A stretch of 5,308 nt of DNA from Solirubrobacterales bacterium (lineage in GTDB: Bacteria > Actinomycetota > Thermoleophilia > Solirubrobacterales > 70-9). Below the pieces are notes generated by a model. The model saw only the letters and a list, made by a program, of their open reading frames with translations. It did no database searches and was not told the origin of the DNA. Both the position numbers and the translations under genes were made by a program. Positions within the stretch are counted from its first letter, which is position 1, and each line of letters begins with the position of its first letter. This document shows positions 1 through 5,308 of the stretch, in pieces. Where the stretch lies: assembly GCA_030152805.1 (NCBI GenBank), contig JASLIG010000022.1, forward strand, positions 1 to 5,308, in the 5' to 3' direction.

Positions 1-5308
<5,308 letters not shown>

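Overview
The window is a single uninterrupted protein-coding stretch on the + strand. Reading from base 2, the frame is open for all 1769 codons to base 5308, with no stop and no credible start, so it is an internal piece of a much larger gene. The protein is a modular type I polyketide synthase (PKS). GC content is very high (about 70-75% by eye), third positions are strongly G/C, and motif wording resembles cis-AT PKSs of actinobacteria. A high-GC actinobacterium is the best guess for the host. A myxobacterium or another high-GC soil lineage cannot be excluded.

Layout: C-terminal part of a ketosynthase (KS, 2-433); KS-AT linker (434-748); acyltransferase (AT, about 749-1605) with post-AT linker (1606-1855); dehydratase (DH, 1856-2701); ketoreductase (KR) as a structural half (2720-3301) and a catalytic half (3302-4003); acyl carrier protein (ACP, 4142-4372); a short intermodular linker (4373-4429); and the N-terminal two thirds of a second KS (4430-5308). 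There is no enoylreductase, methyltransferase, thioesterase or docking region. One KS-AT-DH-KR-ACP module is therefore covered, split across the KS. It should load an extender (probably methylmalonyl, but the motifs are mixed), condense it, reduce the beta-keto group and dehydrate, leaving an alpha,beta-unsaturated (probably alpha-methyl) thioester that passes to the next KS on the same polypeptide.

The most notable point is structural. Bases 1-73 and 5236-5308 are identical, and the offset is 5235 bp, exactly 1745 codons. Joining the end to the start rebuilds one complete KS of about 413 residues and gives an endless in-frame module. This is either a circularised assembly-graph contig collapsed from several near-identical tandem modules, or two adjacent modules with locally identical KS sequence. 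Several domains also carry non-consensus residues at diagnostic positions (AT, KS loop, DH, KR). The chemistry is familiar and I see no evidence of a wholly new kind of system. No RNA gene, CRISPR, mobile element, promoter, ribosome binding site or terminator was seen.
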